From NCBI RefSeq assembly GCF_002941025.1, contig NZ_PTJS01000001.1:3844001-3908000 (forward strand): a stretch of DNA of 64,000 nucleotides, read 5' to 3'. Source of the DNA: Streptomyces sp. QL37. GTDB taxonomy: Bacteria > Actinomycetota > Actinomycetes > Streptomycetales > Streptomycetaceae. The notes under the pieces were generated by a model that saw only the letters and a list, made by a program, of their open reading frames with translations, did no database searches and had not been told where the DNA came from. Position 1 is the first letter of the stretch. The number at the start of each line of letters is the position of its first letter. Of the stretch, positions 11,265 to 21,041 are shown one piece after another. The position numbers and the translations under genes are program-made.

Positions 11265-11891
11265 TCAGGAGACGGCGCGCTCCTCGGACGGCGGGGCCGG
11301 GGCCGGCCGGCGGCGGGGCGGGAAGACCTCGGACGGCTTCGGCATCGGGCGCTCGCCGGGGGCCGGCGGGCGGGCCGGCTCGGCCGGCCGCGACGGGGTC
11401 CGGGGCCGCTCGGGCTCCTTGGCCGCCGAGAGGCCACCGGGCAGGGCCAGCAGCCGGCCGCGCGGCGCGGGAGTCGTCATGGGCACCGCGCGACCGGCGA
11501 GGCGCGCCCGCACCGAGCGCTCGGCCAGCACCTGGCAGCGCTCCAGGAGGGCTGCGGCGACCGGCCCCGCGCGCAGGGCGCGCAGAGCCGCGAGGTCGTC
11601 CGGGCGGGGGTCGTAACCGGCCGCCAGGGCGTCCTGGAGGAGCTCCAGATAGCCGCTGAGCGAGCCGGGGAGCGCGTCGCGGTAGCGGGCGAGATCGGCG
11701 AGGAGGAAGGCGCGCAGCCTGCCCGCCTCGCTCACCACCTCGTCCACCGCGCCCGCGAGCCGCAGGCAGTCCTGGACATCCTCTTCCGGCAGGGGCGTGG
11801 GGTGGAGGGCGTTGGCGAGAGCACGTCGGAGCACCCGGAGCTCGTCCGCACTGAACGCCATGCCGCCGCGTGATCCGTAGGGCGTGGGCAT
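11265..11891 (-). CDS. Conserved hypothetical protein with helical N-terminus and Pro-rich tail
   Basis: A 208-residue protein I do not recognise by function. Residues about 12-135 are predicted all-helical and Leu/Ala-rich (ADELRVLRRALANAL, VQDCLRLAGAVDEVV); residues 140-208 are disordered and Pro/Arg-rich (PRTPSRPAEPARPP). No signal peptide or membrane segment. The start at 11891 is supported by a leaderless promoter: TATTGT at 11898-11903 leaves exactly 6 nt before the ATG, and no ribosome site is present. Confidence 0.7.
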   Translation of the reverse strand: MPTPYGSRGGMAFSADELRVLRRALANALHPTPLPEEDVQDCLRLAGAVDEVVSEAGRLRAFLLADLARYRDALPGSLSGYLELLQDALAAGYDPRPDDLAALRALRAGPVAAALLERCQVLAERSVRARLAGRAVPMTTPAPRGRLLALPGGLSAAKEPERPRTPSRPAEPARPPAPGERPMPKPSEVFPPRRRPAPAPPSEERAVS

Positions 11892-11897
11892 GACGCG

Positions 11898-11903
11898 ACA
11901 ATA
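11898..11903 (-). promoter_or_regulatory. -10 element of a leaderless promoter
   Basis: On the minus strand TATTGT is followed by 6 nt and then the ATG at 11891, so transcription would begin at or next to the start codon. No Shine-Dalgarno sequence is visible. Confidence 0.55.
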
Positions 11904-12001
11904 CGTGCTAAATGGACAAAATCGGCTTAACCAACCGCGCGGCGGCGCGGCGCCGTGCTCCGCGCCGCCGGGTCGTTCCCGCAGGTGGTCGCGGGCGCGC
12001 C

Positions 12002-12799
12002 CTACATCCGGGCGATGTTCCGCTCGTACACGAGACGCAGTCCGATGAGGGTCAGCCAGGGCTCGTGCTCGTCGATCACGGAGGACTCACCCAACACCAT
12101 CGGAGCAAGGCCGCCGGTCGCGATGACGGTGACCTCGTCGGGGTCGGCGGCCAGCTCCTTCTTCATGCGCTCGACCACGCCGTCGATCTGGCCGGCGAAT
12201 CCGTAGACGATGCCGGACTGCATGGCCTCGACGGTGTTCTTGCCGATGACGCTGCGGGGCCGCGCCAGCTCGATCTTGCGGAGCTGGGCGCCCTTCACCC
12301 CGAGCGCCTCCACGGAGATCTCGATGCCCGGCGCGATCACCCCGCCCGTGTACTCGCCGCGTGCGGAGACCGCGTCGAACGTCGTGGCCGTGCCCAGGTC
12401 GACGACGATGGCCGGGCCGCCGTAGAGCTCGACGGCGGCGACCGCGTTGATGATGCGGTCCGCGCCGACCTCCTTCGGGTTGTCGGTGAGGACCGGGACG
12501 CCGGTCTTCACGCCCGGCTCCACGAGGACCGCGGGGACATCGCCGTAATAGCGGCGGGTGACCTCGCGGAGCTCGTGCAGAACGGCGGGGACGGTCGAGC
12601 AGATCGCGATGCCCTCGATGCCGTCGCCGAGCTCGACGCCGAGCAGCGGGTGCATGCCCATCAGCCCCTGGAGCAGGACGGCGAGCTCGTCGGCGGTACG
12701 GCGGGCGTCGGTGGAGATCCGCCAGTGCTCGACGATCTCCTCGCCGTCGAACAGGCCGAGGACGGTGTGGGAGTTGCCCACGTCGATGGTGAGCAGCAT
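12002..12799 (-). CDS. coaX: Type III pantothenate kinase
   Basis: A 265-residue cytoplasmic enzyme of the ASKHA fold that phosphorylates pantothenate, the first step from vitamin B5 to coenzyme A; this type is not feedback-inhibited by CoA. Motifs: the P-loop-like DVGNSHTVLGLF at the N-terminus, GADRIINAVAA, the phosphate-binding DLGTATTFD, and VIATGGLAP near the end. Its ATG shares one base with the nadC stop (TGATG), so it is the last gene of a coupled operon that also makes pantothenate (panC), placing synthesis and use of pantothenate together. Confidence 0.97.
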   Translation of the reverse strand: MLLTIDVGNSHTVLGLFDGEEIVEHWRISTDARRTADELAVLLQGLMGMHPLLGVELGDGIEGIAICSTVPAVLHELREVTRRYYGDVPAVLVEPGVKTGVPVLTDNPKEVGADRIINAVAAVELYGGPAIVVDLGTATTFDAVSARGEYTGGVIAPGIEISVEALGVKGAQLRKIELARPRSVIGKNTVEAMQSGIVYGFAGQIDGVVERMKKELAADPDEVTVIATGGLAPMVLGESSVIDEHEPWLTLIGLRLVYERNIARM

Positions 12800-13848
12800 C
12801 AGGCGTCGGCTCCGTCGGTCGCCGCCGCGGCGTCGCGGAAGTCCAGTCCGATGTCGAGGATCGGGGAGGAGTGCGTGAGGGCGCCGACCGCCAGGTAGTC
12901 CACGCCGGCCTCGGCGTAGGCACGGGCGGAGTCGAGGGTGAGACGGCCCGAGGACTCCAGCACCGCACGGCCGCCGACGAGGGCGACCGCCTCGGCGGTC
13001 GACGACGGGGTGAAGTTGTCCAGCAGGATCAGGTCGGCGCCCGCTTCGAGCACCTCACGGACCTGCTCCAGGGTGTCGACCTCGACCTCGATCGCGAGCT
13101 CCGGGAACGCCTTCCTGACCCGCTGGAACGCCTCGGCGACACCGCCCGCCGCGATCACGTGGTTGTCCTTGACCAGTGCGGCGTCCACGAGCGACATGCG
13201 GTGGTTGACCCCGCCGCCGCAGCGCACGGCGTACTTCTCCAGCGCGCGCAGCCCCGGAGTGGTCTTACGGGTGTCGCGGACCTGGGCCTTCGTGCCCTCC
13301 AGCACATCGGCCCAGGCGCGGGTCGCCGTCGCGATGCCGGAGAGCCTGCACAGCAGGTTGAGCGCGCTGCGCTCGCCGGTGAGCAGGTCACGCGTGCGCG
13401 TGGTCACCGTGAGCAGCTTCTGGCCGGGCGCGACGCGGTCGCCGTCCTCGACGTGGCGCTCGACCTCGAACTCGTCGGTACAGACGATGGAGAGGACGGC
13501 CTCGGCGACGCGCAGACCCGCGACGACGCCGGCCTCACGCGCGGTGAAGTCGCCGGTGGCGACGGAGTCCTCCGGGACGGTCGCCACGGTGGTGACGTCC
13601 TCGCCTCCGTCGAGGTCCTCCTCGATCGCGACGTGGGCGATGTCCTCGACCTGCACGGGGTCCAGTCCGGCCTCGGCCAGGAGCTGGGCCAGGGCGGGGT
13701 CGAGGCCGCACTCCAGGCCGTCGGGGTCGTAGCCGTCACCGCAGCCGCAGCCGTCGCCGCAGCCACCACCGGACTCGGCGGGTGCGCCGATGTGGATCAG
13801 CGGTACGTCCACAGGTGTGGGGCGCGGATTCTCTTCGGGCGTGCTCAC
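12799..13848 (-). CDS. nadC: Nicotinate-nucleotide diphosphorylase (carboxylating), quinolinate phosphoribosyltransferase
   Basis: Converts quinolinate plus PRPP to nicotinate mononucleotide, CO2 and PPi in de novo NAD synthesis. The catalytic barrel shows RDTRKTTPGLRALEKYAV (substrate-binding), NHRMSLVDAALVKDNH, and LILLDNFTPS. At 349 residues it is about 70 longer than usual: the first 50 residues are an extra Cys/Gly-rich extension with Cys30, Cys34, Cys36 and Cys47. The GTG at 13848 starts 2 nt after the nadB stop, with GAGGAG just upstream inside nadB. Function certain; the role of the extension is unknown. Confidence 0.96.
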   Translation of the reverse strand: MSTPEENPRPTPVDVPLIHIGAPAESGGGCGDGCGCGDGYDPDGLECGLDPALAQLLAEAGLDPVQVEDIAHVAIEEDLDGGEDVTTVATVPEDSVATGDFTAREAGVVAGLRVAEAVLSIVCTDEFEVERHVEDGDRVAPGQKLLTVTTRTRDLLTGERSALNLLCRLSGIATATRAWADVLEGTKAQVRDTRKTTPGLRALEKYAVRCGGGVNHRMSLVDAALVKDNHVIAAGGVAEAFQRVRKAFPELAIEVEVDTLEQVREVLEAGADLILLDNFTPSSTAEAVALVGGRAVLESSGRLTLDSARAYAEAGVDYLAVGALTHSSPILDIGLDFRDAAAATDGADA

Positions 13849-13850
13849 GG

Positions 13851-15614
13851 TTACGGCTCCTCGGGGGCGTCGGCGGGGCGGTTCGGGAGGCCTGCAGGCA
13901 GTGCGGAGTCTGCCGGGTCTCCGGGGCGTACGGGCGGGAACGCGGAAGTGTCCGTCGTGCGGACGACGGGCCGCAGATACGGGTCGACGCGGACGACCAG
14001 GTGGCGGCGCCAGACGTCGTCGTCGCGCTCGGGACGGTCCTCGCGCCAGTGGCAGCCGCGGGTCTCCTCACGCTCACGCGCGGCGGCGACCAGCACCTGC
14101 GAGACCAGGAGGAGGTTCGTGGCCTCCCACGCCTCCACCCCGGGCACGGCGTCCTTCGGACCGTCCTTCTCGGCAGCCGCGGCGGCCCGCTGGAGGGCGT
14201 CCAGCTCCCCGGCCGCGACGGCGAGGCTGCCGCCCGATCTGATCACCCCGGCGCCCCTGGTCATGATCCGCTGGATCGCGGTCCGCGACTCCGGGGTGAG
14301 CAGGGTGACCGTACGGGCTCCGGTGTCCGCCACGGGCGTACGCCGGGAGGGGGTCCCGGGGTCCGTCCGGGGCCGGTCCACGATGTCGGCCGCGATGCGC
14401 TCCGCGAAGACCAGGCCCTCCAGGAGGGAGTTGGACGCCAGGCGGTTGGCGCCGTGCACACCCGTGCAGGCGACCTCGCCGCAGGCGTACAGGCCAGGCA
14501 CCGTCGTACGGCCCCGGAGGTCCGTACGCACGCCGCCCGAGGCGTAGTGCGCGGCGGGGGCCACCGGGATCGGCTGTGTGACCGGGTCGATGCCGTGCGC
14601 GCGGCAGGCGGCGAGGATCGTCGGGAAGCGCTGCTCCCACATCGTGGCGCCGAAGTGGCGGGCGTCGAGATACATGTGCTCGGTGCCGTGCAGGTGCATC
14701 TGACGCGTGATGGCCTTGGCGACGATGTCGCGGGGGGCCAGCTCCGCCAGCTCGTGCTGCCCGAGCATGAAGCGGGTGCCGGAGGCGTCGACGAGATGGG
14801 CGCCCTCGCCCCGTACCGCTTCGGAGACGAGCGGCTGCTGGCCCTCGGAGTCGGCTCCGAGAAACAGGACGGTCGGATGGAACTGCACGAATTCGAGGTC
14901 GGATACCTCGGCTCCCGCCCTCAGCGCGAGGGCAACCCCGTCGCCCGTGGAGACCGGCGGGTTGGTGGTGGCGGAGAAGACCTGGCCCATGCCACCGGTG
15001 GCGAGCACCACGGCCGGGGCGTGGACGGCGCCCACGCCGTCGTGCTGGCCCTCACCCATGACGTGCAGGGTGACGCCCTCCGTACGGCCTTCGGCGTCCG
15101 TGATCAGGTCCAGGACCAGGGCGTTCTCGATGATGCGCAGGGCGGCCGAGCGGACCGCCCCGACCAGGGCGCGGGAGATCTCGGCGCCTGTCGCGTCGCC
15201 CCCCGCGTGCGCGATACGGCGGCGGTGATGGCCGCCCTCACGGGTCAGGGCGATCGCGCCGGATTCGGTGGTGTCGAAGTGCGCCCCGGTGTCGATCAGC
15301 CGGCGTACGGCGTCGGGCCCCTCGGTGACCAGGGCGCGCACCGCCGTCTCGTCGCAGAGACCGGCCCCGGCGACCAGGGTGTCGTCGAGGTGCTGCTCGG
15401 GGGTGTCGCCCTCGCCGAGCGCGGCGGCGATGCCGCCCTGCGCCCAGCGGGTGGAGCCGTCGTCGAGGCGGGCCTTGGTGACGACCACGGTCGCGAGCCC
15501 GGCCGCGGCGCAGCGCAGTGCGGTGGTGAGACCGGCCACGCCGGAGCCGACCACGACGACGTCCGCGTCGATGGCCCAGCCGGGGGCGGGGGCGGTCAGC
15601 CGTATTCCGGTCAC
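13851..15614 (-). CDS. nadB: L-aspartate oxidase
   Basis: A 587-residue FAD enzyme oxidising aspartate to iminoaspartate, the first step of de novo NAD synthesis. The N-terminus has the dinucleotide fold [15 protein letters not shown], followed by [14 protein letters not shown], the fumarate-reductase-like [14 protein letters not shown] and [13 protein letters not shown] with the FAD-binding [22 protein letters not shown] region. The ATG overlaps the panC stop by 4 bp (15611-15614). nadA was not found in the window, so the pathway is completed elsewhere. Confidence 0.96.
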   Translation of the reverse strand: MTGIRLTAPAPGWAIDADVVVVGSGVAGLTTALRCAAAGLATVVVTKARLDDGSTRWAQGGIAAALGEGDTPEQHLDDTLVAGAGLCDETAVRALVTEGPDAVRRLIDTGAHFDTTESGAIALTREGGHHRRRIAHAGGDATGAEISRALVGAVRSAALRIIENALVLDLITDAEGRTEGVTLHVMGEGQHDGVGAVHAPAVVLATGGMGQVFSATTNPPVSTGDGVALALRAGAEVSDLEFVQFHPTVLFLGADSEGQQPLVSEAVRGEGAHLVDASGTRFMLGQHELAELAPRDIVAKAITRQMHLHGTEHMYLDARHFGATMWEQRFPTILAACRAHGIDPVTQPIPVAPAAHYASGGVRTDLRGRTTVPGLYACGEVACTGVHGANRLASNSLLEGLVFAERIAADIVDRPRTDPGTPSRRTPVADTGARTVTLLTPESRTAIQRIMTRGAGVIRSGGSLAVAAGELDALQRAAAAAEKDGPKDAVPGVEAWEATNLLLVSQVLVAAAREREETRGCHWREDRPERDDDVWRRHLVVRVDPYLRPVVRTTDTSAFPPVRPGDPADSALPAGLPNRPADAPEEP

Positions 15615-16624
15615 GTGAGGGCTCCGAGGGTCAGCGGGATGTTGTCGATGAGGCGGGTGGCTCCCACCCGCGCCGCGACGACGAGGACGGCCTCGCCGCT
15701 GACGCGGTCGTCGGGCACCTCGGTGAAGTCCGCCGGGTCCACGAGCGCCACGTAGTCGAGGGCGAGCGGCACCGCCTCCTCCGCCGCCTCGTCGAGGACG
15801 GCCCGGGCGGCGGCCAGCACCGCGGCGGGTGCGACGGTCGGCCGGGCCAGCGCCACGGCCTGGGTGTCGGCGGCCGCGCGGGCCTCTCCGAGCTGGTTCA
15901 GGGCGGCGGCGCGGCCGTCACGCTCCGGGACCGTCCGGGCGCGGGCGTGCAGGGTCTGCTGGGCGACCAGCCGGTCGCGGGCGGCGAACAGGGCCCTGGG
16001 CAGGGCCAGCGCGGTCCGGCGCTCCTCGGTGGAGAGGAAGCGGTTGCGGCTGGAGAGCGCCAGGCCGTCGGGGTCGCGGACGGTCGGCACCGCGACGATG
16101 TCGGTGCCGAAGTTGAGGTCGCGCACCATACGGCGGACCAGCGCCAGCTGCTGGACGTCCTTCTGTCCGAAGAACGCCGCGTCCGGGCGGGTGAGGTGCA
16201 GGAGCTTGGCGACGACGGTGAGCATGCCGTCGAAGTGCCCGGGACGGGCGGCGCCTTCCAGCCGCTCGCCCATGGGGCCGGCGACGATCCTCACCTGCGG
16301 CTCGCCGCCCGGGTAGACCTCGTCGACGGAGGGGGCGAACACCGCGTCGGCGCCGGCCTCCGAGGCGACGGCGAGGTCGGCCTCCAGGGTGCGGGGGTAG
16401 CGGTCGAGGTCGGCGGCCTCGCCGAACTGGAGCGGGTTGACGAAGACGGTGACCACGACCTGGCCCCCGGGCCCGGCGGCGGCCCGCGCGGCACGGATCA
16501 GCGTGGCATGGCCGTCGTGCAGCGCGCCCATCGTCATCACGACGGCGCGGCGTGTCCCGGCGGCCCGGCCGAGGGCGTCCAGCTCCGCCGTGGAGCGCAG
16601 CAGGGTGGCGGGTGCGGTGTTCAT
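15611..16624 (-). CDS. panC: Pantoate-beta-alanine ligase (pantothenate synthetase)
   Basis: A 337-residue enzyme of the class I nucleotidyl-transferase fold that joins pantoate and beta-alanine using ATP. Visible motifs are [13 protein letters not shown] (the HIGH-like site), [27 protein letters not shown] and [11 protein letters not shown] (the KMSKS-like region). The protein is longer than the roughly 290-residue norm because of Ala/Arg-rich insertions after residue 200. Both ends overlap neighbours by 4 bp (ATGA), coupling it to the DUF2520 gene before it and nadB after it. Confidence 0.96.
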   Translation of the reverse strand: MNTAPATLLRSTAELDALGRAAGTRRAVVMTMGALHDGHATLIRAARAAAGPGGQVVVTVFVNPLQFGEAADLDRYPRTLEADLAVASEAGADAVFAPSVDEVYPGGEPQVRIVAGPMGERLEGAARPGHFDGMLTVVAKLLHLTRPDAAFFGQKDVQQLALVRRMVRDLNFGTDIVAVPTVRDPDGLALSSRNRFLSTEERRTALALPRALFAARDRLVAQQTLHARARTVPERDGRAAALNQLGEARAAADTQAVALARPTVAPAAVLAAARAVLDEAAEEAVPLALDYVALVDPADFTEVPDDRVSGEAVLVVAARVGATRLIDNIPLTLGALT

Positions 16625-17595
16625 CGCTTCTCCCCCGGTCCGGACGCGTCCGGTCCGTGTGTTCCGTTCGTTCCGTTGACGGCGTTGCTGTCGGACAGGA
16701 CGCCGAGGAGGTCCTCCGCGAACTCCGGCTTGAGCAGGCCGTGGTCGAGGGCCCGGTCGGCCGTGGCGCGCGCCATGGCGAGATATCCGGCCACCGTCTG
16801 CGGCGCGTGGGCGCGCAGCTCGCGGATGTGTGCGGACACCGTCCCCGCGTCGCCCCGGGCGACGGGTCCGGTCAGTGCCGCGTCACCGGAGCGCAGGGCG
16901 TTGTCGAGCGCGGCCCCGAGCAGGGGGCCGAGCATCCGGTCGGGCGCGCCCACGCCGGCCTTGCGGAGCAGGTCCATGGACTGCGCGACGAGGGTGACCA
17001 GGTGGTTCGCCCCGAGGGCGAGGGCCGCGTGGTAGAGCGGCCGGGACTCCTCGGCGATCCACTCGGGTTCGCCGCCCATCTCGATGACGAGCGCCTCCGC
17101 GGCGAGCCTGAGCTCCTCGGGGGCGGTCACCCCGAAGGAGCAGCCCGCCAGGCGCTGTACGTCGACGGAGCTGCCGGTGAAGGTCATCGCCGGGTGCAGG
17201 GCGAGGGGGAGGGCGCCGGCCCGCAGCGCGGGGTCGAGCACCTTCGTGCCGTACCGGCCGGAGGTGTGGACGAGCAGCTGGCCCGGTCGCACGGCGCCGG
17301 TCTCGGCGAGGCCTTCGACCAGGCCGGGCAGGGCGTCGTCGGGGACGGTCAGCAGCACGAGTTCGGCGCGTGCGAGGACCTCGGCGGGGGTGACCAGGGG
17401 GACGTCGGGGAGCAGTGCGGCGGCCCGGCGCACGGATGCGTCGGAGACGCCCGACACCGCGACCGGGCGGTGCCCGGCGAGCTGCAGCGAGGCGGCGAGG
17501 GCGGGGCCGACCCGCCCCGCGCCGACGACGCCGACGGTGAGACGGGCGGGGCGGTCCCTCGCGTCGAGGGCTTCCTTGGAAACTGATGCGTTCAC
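16621..17595 (-). CDS. Rossmann-like and DUF2520 domain protein, putative NAD(P)-dependent oxidoreductase
   Basis: A 324-residue soluble protein. Residues 18-45 form a dinucleotide-binding fold ([17 protein letters not shown]), followed by [14 protein letters not shown] and HTSGRYG, and then [20 protein letters not shown] typical of the DUF2520 half, where [16 protein letters not shown] is helical. It is the first gene of the panC-nadB-nadC-coaX operon, with a 4-bp ATGA overlap into panC. The architecture is that of 6-phosphogluconate-dehydrogenase-like reductases. Its activity is unproved; a ketopantoate reductase-like role is an attractive guess from position only. Confidence 0.88.
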   Translation of the reverse strand: MNASVSKEALDARDRPARLTVGVVGAGRVGPALAASLQLAGHRPVAVSGVSDASVRRAAALLPDVPLVTPAEVLARAELVLLTVPDDALPGLVEGLAETGAVRPGQLLVHTSGRYGTKVLDPALRAGALPLALHPAMTFTGSSVDVQRLAGCSFGVTAPEELRLAAEALVIEMGGEPEWIAEESRPLYHAALALGANHLVTLVAQSMDLLRKAGVGAPDRMLGPLLGAALDNALRSGDAALTGPVARGDAGTVSAHIRELRAHAPQTVAGYLAMARATADRALDHGLLKPEFAEDLLGVLSDSNAVNGTNGTHGPDASGPGEKR

Positions 17596-17680
17596 GCGGC
17601 GATGGCCTTCCGTTCCAGTCCGCGGGGGGTACCGGACGATTCCTCTGCATGCTACGCCAGCGTTTCGTCACACACCCCGG

Positions 17681-17701
17681 CCGTCCACAGCCTGTGGATA
17701 A
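17681..17701. promoter_or_regulatory. Inverted pair of DnaA-box-like 9-mers
   Basis: CCGTCCACA (17681-17689) and TGTGGATAA (17693-17701) face each other with a 3-bp gap. The second is a perfect TTATCCACA box on the minus strand; the first matches TTGTCCACA at 7 of 9. It lies upstream of a leaderless gene. Could be a DnaA-regulated promoter or chance. Confidence 0.35.
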
Positions 17702-17748
17702 CTTCTGGCGGGAGAGAACCCTGGATGGGCGCCGTCAGCGGTCCGGGT

Positions 17749-17754
17749 GATGAT
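17749..17754 (+). promoter_or_regulatory. Possible -10 element of a leaderless promoter
   Basis: GATGAT is followed by 6 nt and then the ATG at 17761; no ribosome site precedes that ATG. Confidence 0.4.
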
Positions 17755-17760
17755 CGTCCC

Positions 17761-18927
17761 ATGGGAGACACCGAGGAGCAGAAGCAGCGACACCGCAGGC
17801 TGACCGCGTGGCAGCGGTCCGGAAAGGTGCTGGCGCGGATGTCCGCGGACCACATGCTGGCCGGCCGGCTGGCGGCCCTGGCCGCCGACGCCGGCACGGT
17901 CCACGACCTGGGCGACTGGACGGACGTGTACGGCGGCGGGGTCGTCGCGGAGGCCGAGCGGCGCACGGCCGGCCTGCTGGGCATGGAGGCCGCCGCGTTC
18001 TTCCCGACGGGGACGATGGCCCAGCAGGTCGCGCTGCGCTGCTGGGCGGGGCGCACGGGCGATCCGGCCGTGGCGCTGCACCCCCTCTCCCATCCGGAGG
18101 TGCACGAACGCGGCGCTCTCACCTCGGTGAGCGGACTGCGTACGGTGCATCCGACGACGGAGCCCCGGCAGCCCACGGCGGACGAGATCCGGGACTTCCC
18201 CGAGCCGTTCGGCACGCTGATGCTGGAGCTGCCGCTGCGTGACGCCGGCTTCGTCCTGCCCTCCTGGGAGGAGCTGGAGGCCGTCGTGGCCGCCGCGCGG
18301 GAGCGGGACGCGGTGGTGCATCTGGACGGGGCGCGCCTGTGGGAGTGCACGTCGCACTTCGGGCGCGGCCTGCCGGAGATCGCGGCGCTCGCAGACACCG
18401 TCTACGTGTCGTTCTACAAGTCCCTGGACGGGCTGTCCGGAGCGGTGCTGGCGGGCTCCGAGTCCCTGATCGAGGAGGCGCGGACCTGGCGCCACAGGTA
18501 CGGCGGACAGGTCTTCCAGCAGTACCCGGCGGCCCTCTCCGCCCTGCTGGGCCTGGAGCGGGAGCTGCCGAGGCTGCCGTCGTACGTGGCGCACGCGAAG
18601 GTGCTCGCCGGCGCTCTGGCGGACGGCCTCGCGGGATCGGCGGTGCCGTGGTTCCGGGTGCACCCCGAGCCGCCGCACACGCACCAGTTCCAGGTCTGGC
18701 TGCCCTATGCGGCGGACGTGCTGGACGAGGCGTCGGTACGGCAGGCCGAGGAGACGGGCGTGACGCTCTTCCGCCGCTGGTTCGCGGCTCCGGCGGGGCC
18801 GCCCGGACTCTCGTTCACCGAGGTCACGGTCGCGGCGCAGGGGCTGGAGTGGACGGCCGGCGACGTGCGGGAAGCGGTGGCGGATTTCGTGGCGCGGCTC
18901 CGGGACGAGGCGTCACCTCAGGCGTAG
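17761..18927 (+). CDS. PLP-dependent beta-eliminating lyase / threonine aldolase family protein
   Basis: A 388-residue fold-type I PLP enzyme. It shows DVYGGGVVAEAERRTAGLLG, the cofactor-binding glycine loop FPTGTMAQQVAL, the Asp that holds the pyridine nitrogen in VVHLDGARLWE, and the Schiff-base Lys in VSFYKSLDGLSGAVLAG. This is the arrangement of low-specificity L-threonine aldolases, which split L-threonine or L-allo-threonine into glycine and acetaldehyde. The substrate is not certain. The start at 17761 is supported by an apparent leaderless promoter. Convergent with a tiny minus-strand gene, overlapping it by 10 bp. Confidence 0.88.
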   Translation: MGDTEEQKQRHRRLTAWQRSGKVLARMSADHMLAGRLAALAADAGTVHDLGDWTDVYGGGVVAEAERRTAGLLGMEAAAFFPTGTMAQQVALRCWAGRTGDPAVALHPLSHPEVHERGALTSVSGLRTVHPTTEPRQPTADEIRDFPEPFGTLMLELPLRDAGFVLPSWEELEAVVAAARERDAVVHLDGARLWECTSHFGRGLPEIAALADTVYVSFYKSLDGLSGAVLAGSESLIEEARTWRHRYGGQVFQQYPAALSALLGLERELPRLPSYVAHAKVLAGALADGLAGSAVPWFRVHPEPPHTHQFQVWLPYAADVLDEASVRQAEETGVTLFRRWFAAPAGPPGLSFTEVTVAAQGLEWTAGDVREAVADFVARLRDEASPQA

Positions 18928-19076
18928 GGCGGACGGTGCGCGGCCGTCCAGGCGCGGATGCGCCTGCGGATGGTGCGCAGGACCTCCAGGTCGTGCGCAC
19001 CGGGCGGCGGGGGTGCGTCCTCGCCGTGCCGCGCGGCGCGGTAGCTGTCGAGCATGTGCTGCTGAACGGTGTCCAT
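18918..19076 (-). CDS. Small conserved hypothetical protein
   Basis: A 52-residue protein (MDTVQQHMLDSYRAARHGE...) with a Pro-rich middle and a basic helix (VLRTIRRRIRAWTAAHR) at the C-terminus. The ATG at 19076 is preferred over a frame start at 19133 because the extra residues are low-complexity. No function is known to me. It lies between a convergent PLP enzyme gene and a divergent ArsR-type regulator. Confidence 0.6.
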   Translation of the reverse strand: MDTVQQHMLDSYRAARHGEDAPPPPGAHDLEVLRTIRRRIRAWTAAHRPPYA

Positions 19077-19174
19077 GAATCCAGCCTGGCCCCGGCCCGG
19101 CGGGCCCGCCCGTGGATTGACGGTCGCGGTCAAGTGACGACGGCCGTCGCCCCCGCACCCCGCACCATGGAGGG

Positions 19175-20293
19175 GTGAGTGTGCACATCGACATCGCCGG
19201 CCTGCCTCCTGAGCGCATCGTTTTCGAGACCTCCCCTCTCGCCGAGCTGGGGCTCGCCCTCCACGCCCTCTCCGAACCTGGGCACCACCCCGGACTGCAC
19301 GGCTGGGCGACCGCGACCTCCGCGGCCCTGGAACCGGACCTCGCGGACCGGCTGCACGAGGCGGAGTTCCTGTGGCGGAACACCTTCTCGGACGTCTTCA
19401 TGCCGTTCGCCGGCGTCCGCGGCGGAGACGGCAGGACCGGCTCGACCCTCGCCGAGGACCTGGACATCCTGGACAGGCTCGACGACGAACGGTTCGTCTC
19501 GGCCGCCCTGGAATTCACCTGCACGAACCTGTACGGAACGGGGGCGCCCTCGCCCCTCGCCGATGCCGGGATGCGGGCACGCGCGCTCGACATGGCGTCG
19601 GCCCGGGGGCCGAAGCAGCTGGACTTCACCCGGCAGCTGCTGGCCGACCCCGGCTCGGTGCGCGGCTGGGTCCGGCGCCTCTTCGAGGACTGCGACCAGG
19701 CCTTCTTCGCCGACACCTGGCGGCGTACCCGGGTCCAGCTGGTCGCCGACGCACGGCACAAGACCGAGGTGCTGCGGCACAAGGGCGTCGGCGCGGCCCT
19801 GGGCGCGGTCTCCGCGGCCCTGTCGCTCGACGAGGAGACCGGCAGGATCAGCGCGGACAAGCTGACCACGGGCCGGACCGAGGCCACGGGCTCGGCCGCG
19901 GGCACCGGCCTCACCCTCATCCCGACCAGCTTCGGCTGGCCGCATCTGATGGTGCTGCACGCCCCCGGCTGGCGCCCCGTCATCCACTACCCGGTGCACC
20001 GACCCGAGCTGCCCTCCCCCGCCTCCGTCGAGCTGCTCCAGCTCCGGATGGAGGCGCTGGCCCACCCCATGCGGATGAGGCTCTGCCGCAACCTGGCCCG
20101 CTCCCCGTACACCACGGGTGAACTCGCCGAATCGCACGGCATCACGCCGCCCGAGGTCTCGCGCCACCTGGCCATGCTCAAGAAGGCCGGCCTGGTCACC
20201 ACCCGCCGGCGCGGCCGGTACGTCCTGCACTCGCTGGAATTGACGGTCGTGGCACGCCTGGGCAGTGACTTCCTGGAGGGCGTGCTGCGGTGA
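19175..20293 (+). CDS. DUF5937 / ArsR-type winged-helix transcriptional regulator
   Basis: A 372-residue regulator. The long N-terminal DUF5937-like region (residues 1-275) has [16 protein letters not shown] at the start and a heavily charged helical middle. The C-terminal 90 residues carry an ArsR winged helix: [58 protein letters not shown]. No metal-binding Cys motif is seen in the helix-turn-helix, so a non-metal ligand is likely. The GTG at 19175 follows GGAGGGG closely; an in-frame GTG two codons on is an alternative. Target unknown. Convergent with the response regulator gene. Confidence 0.85.
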   Translation: MSVHIDIAGLPPERIVFETSPLAELGLALHALSEPGHHPGLHGWATATSAALEPDLADRLHEAEFLWRNTFSDVFMPFAGVRGGDGRTGSTLAEDLDILDRLDDERFVSAALEFTCTNLYGTGAPSPLADAGMRARALDMASARGPKQLDFTRQLLADPGSVRGWVRRLFEDCDQAFFADTWRRTRVQLVADARHKTEVLRHKGVGAALGAVSAALSLDEETGRISADKLTTGRTEATGSAAGTGLTLIPTSFGWPHLMVLHAPGWRPVIHYPVHRPELPSPASVELLQLRMEALAHPMRMRLCRNLARSPYTTGELAESHGITPPEVSRHLAMLKKAGLVTTRRRGRYVLHSLELTVVARLGSDFLEGVLR

Positions 20294-20347
20294 ACCGCGC
20301 GGGAGTCCCGGCCGACCCCCTTGTCCGTTCTGCCCGCCGAGGAGCGG

Positions 20348-21022
20348 TCAGCCCGTTCCGCCGCCGGCCCGCACCAGTCCCGTCTCGTACGCGAGGACGA
20401 CGACCTGGACCCGGTCGCGCAGGCCGAGTTTGGTGAGGATGCGGCCCACGTGGGTCTTCACGGTCGCCTCGGACAGCACCAGACGGGCCGCGATCTCGCC
20501 GTTCGACAGGCCCTGCGCGACGAGCAGCATCACTTCGCGCTCGCGCTCGGTCAGCTTCTCGACATGCTTGTGCTGGGGCTCCTTCCTGCCGCTCGGCAGC
20601 ATCGGGGAGAACCGGTCGAGCAGCCTGCGGGTGGTGGAAGGGGCGACCACGGCGTCGCCGCTGTGCACCGCGCGGATGGCGGAGAGCAGCTCGCCGGGCG
20701 GCACGTCCTTGAGCATGAAACCGCTGGCGCCCGCCTTCAGACCGGAGAAGGCGTACTCGTCCAGGTCGAAGGTGGTCAGGATCAGCACCTTCGGCGGTTC
20801 GGTCCGCGCGCAGATGCGCCGGGTCGCCTCGACGCCGTCCAGCCGCGGCATGCGTACGTCCATCAGCACCACGTCGACGGCCGTGGACCGCAGGACCTCG
20901 ATCGCCTCCGCCCCGTCGCCCGCCTCCGCGACGACCTCCATGTCCGGCTGGGCGGCGAGCACCATCCGGAAGCCGGTGCGCAGCAGCACCTGGTCGTCGA
21001 CGAGCATCACGCGGATGGCCAT
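20348..21022 (-). CDS. NarL/FixJ-type response regulator
   Basis: A 224-residue two-component regulator. The receiver domain has the acidic pair in VMLVDDQ, the phospho-acceptor Asp55 in [13 protein letters not shown], and the conserved Thr/Lys in ILTTFD and FMLKDVPP. A LuxR-type helix-turn-helix follows near the C-terminus: [48 protein letters not shown]. It lies 19 nt after the sensor kinase gene in the same direction and is its cognate partner. Signal and targets unknown. Confidence 0.95.
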   Translation of the reverse strand: MAIRVMLVDDQVLLRTGFRMVLAAQPDMEVVAEAGDGAEAIEVLRSTAVDVVLMDVRMPRLDGVEATRRICARTEPPKVLILTTFDLDEYAFSGLKAGASGFMLKDVPPGELLSAIRAVHSGDAVVAPSTTRRLLDRFSPMLPSGRKEPQHKHVEKLTEREREVMLLVAQGLSNGEIAARLVLSEATVKTHVGRILTKLGLRDRVQVVVLAYETGLVRAGGGTG

Positions 21023-21041
21023 GAGGTGTCCTGTCCTTCTG

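Noticed and set aside
17681..17701. Chromosomal replication origin
   Set aside because: Only two DnaA-like boxes and no dnaA/dnaN genes; insufficient for an origin.
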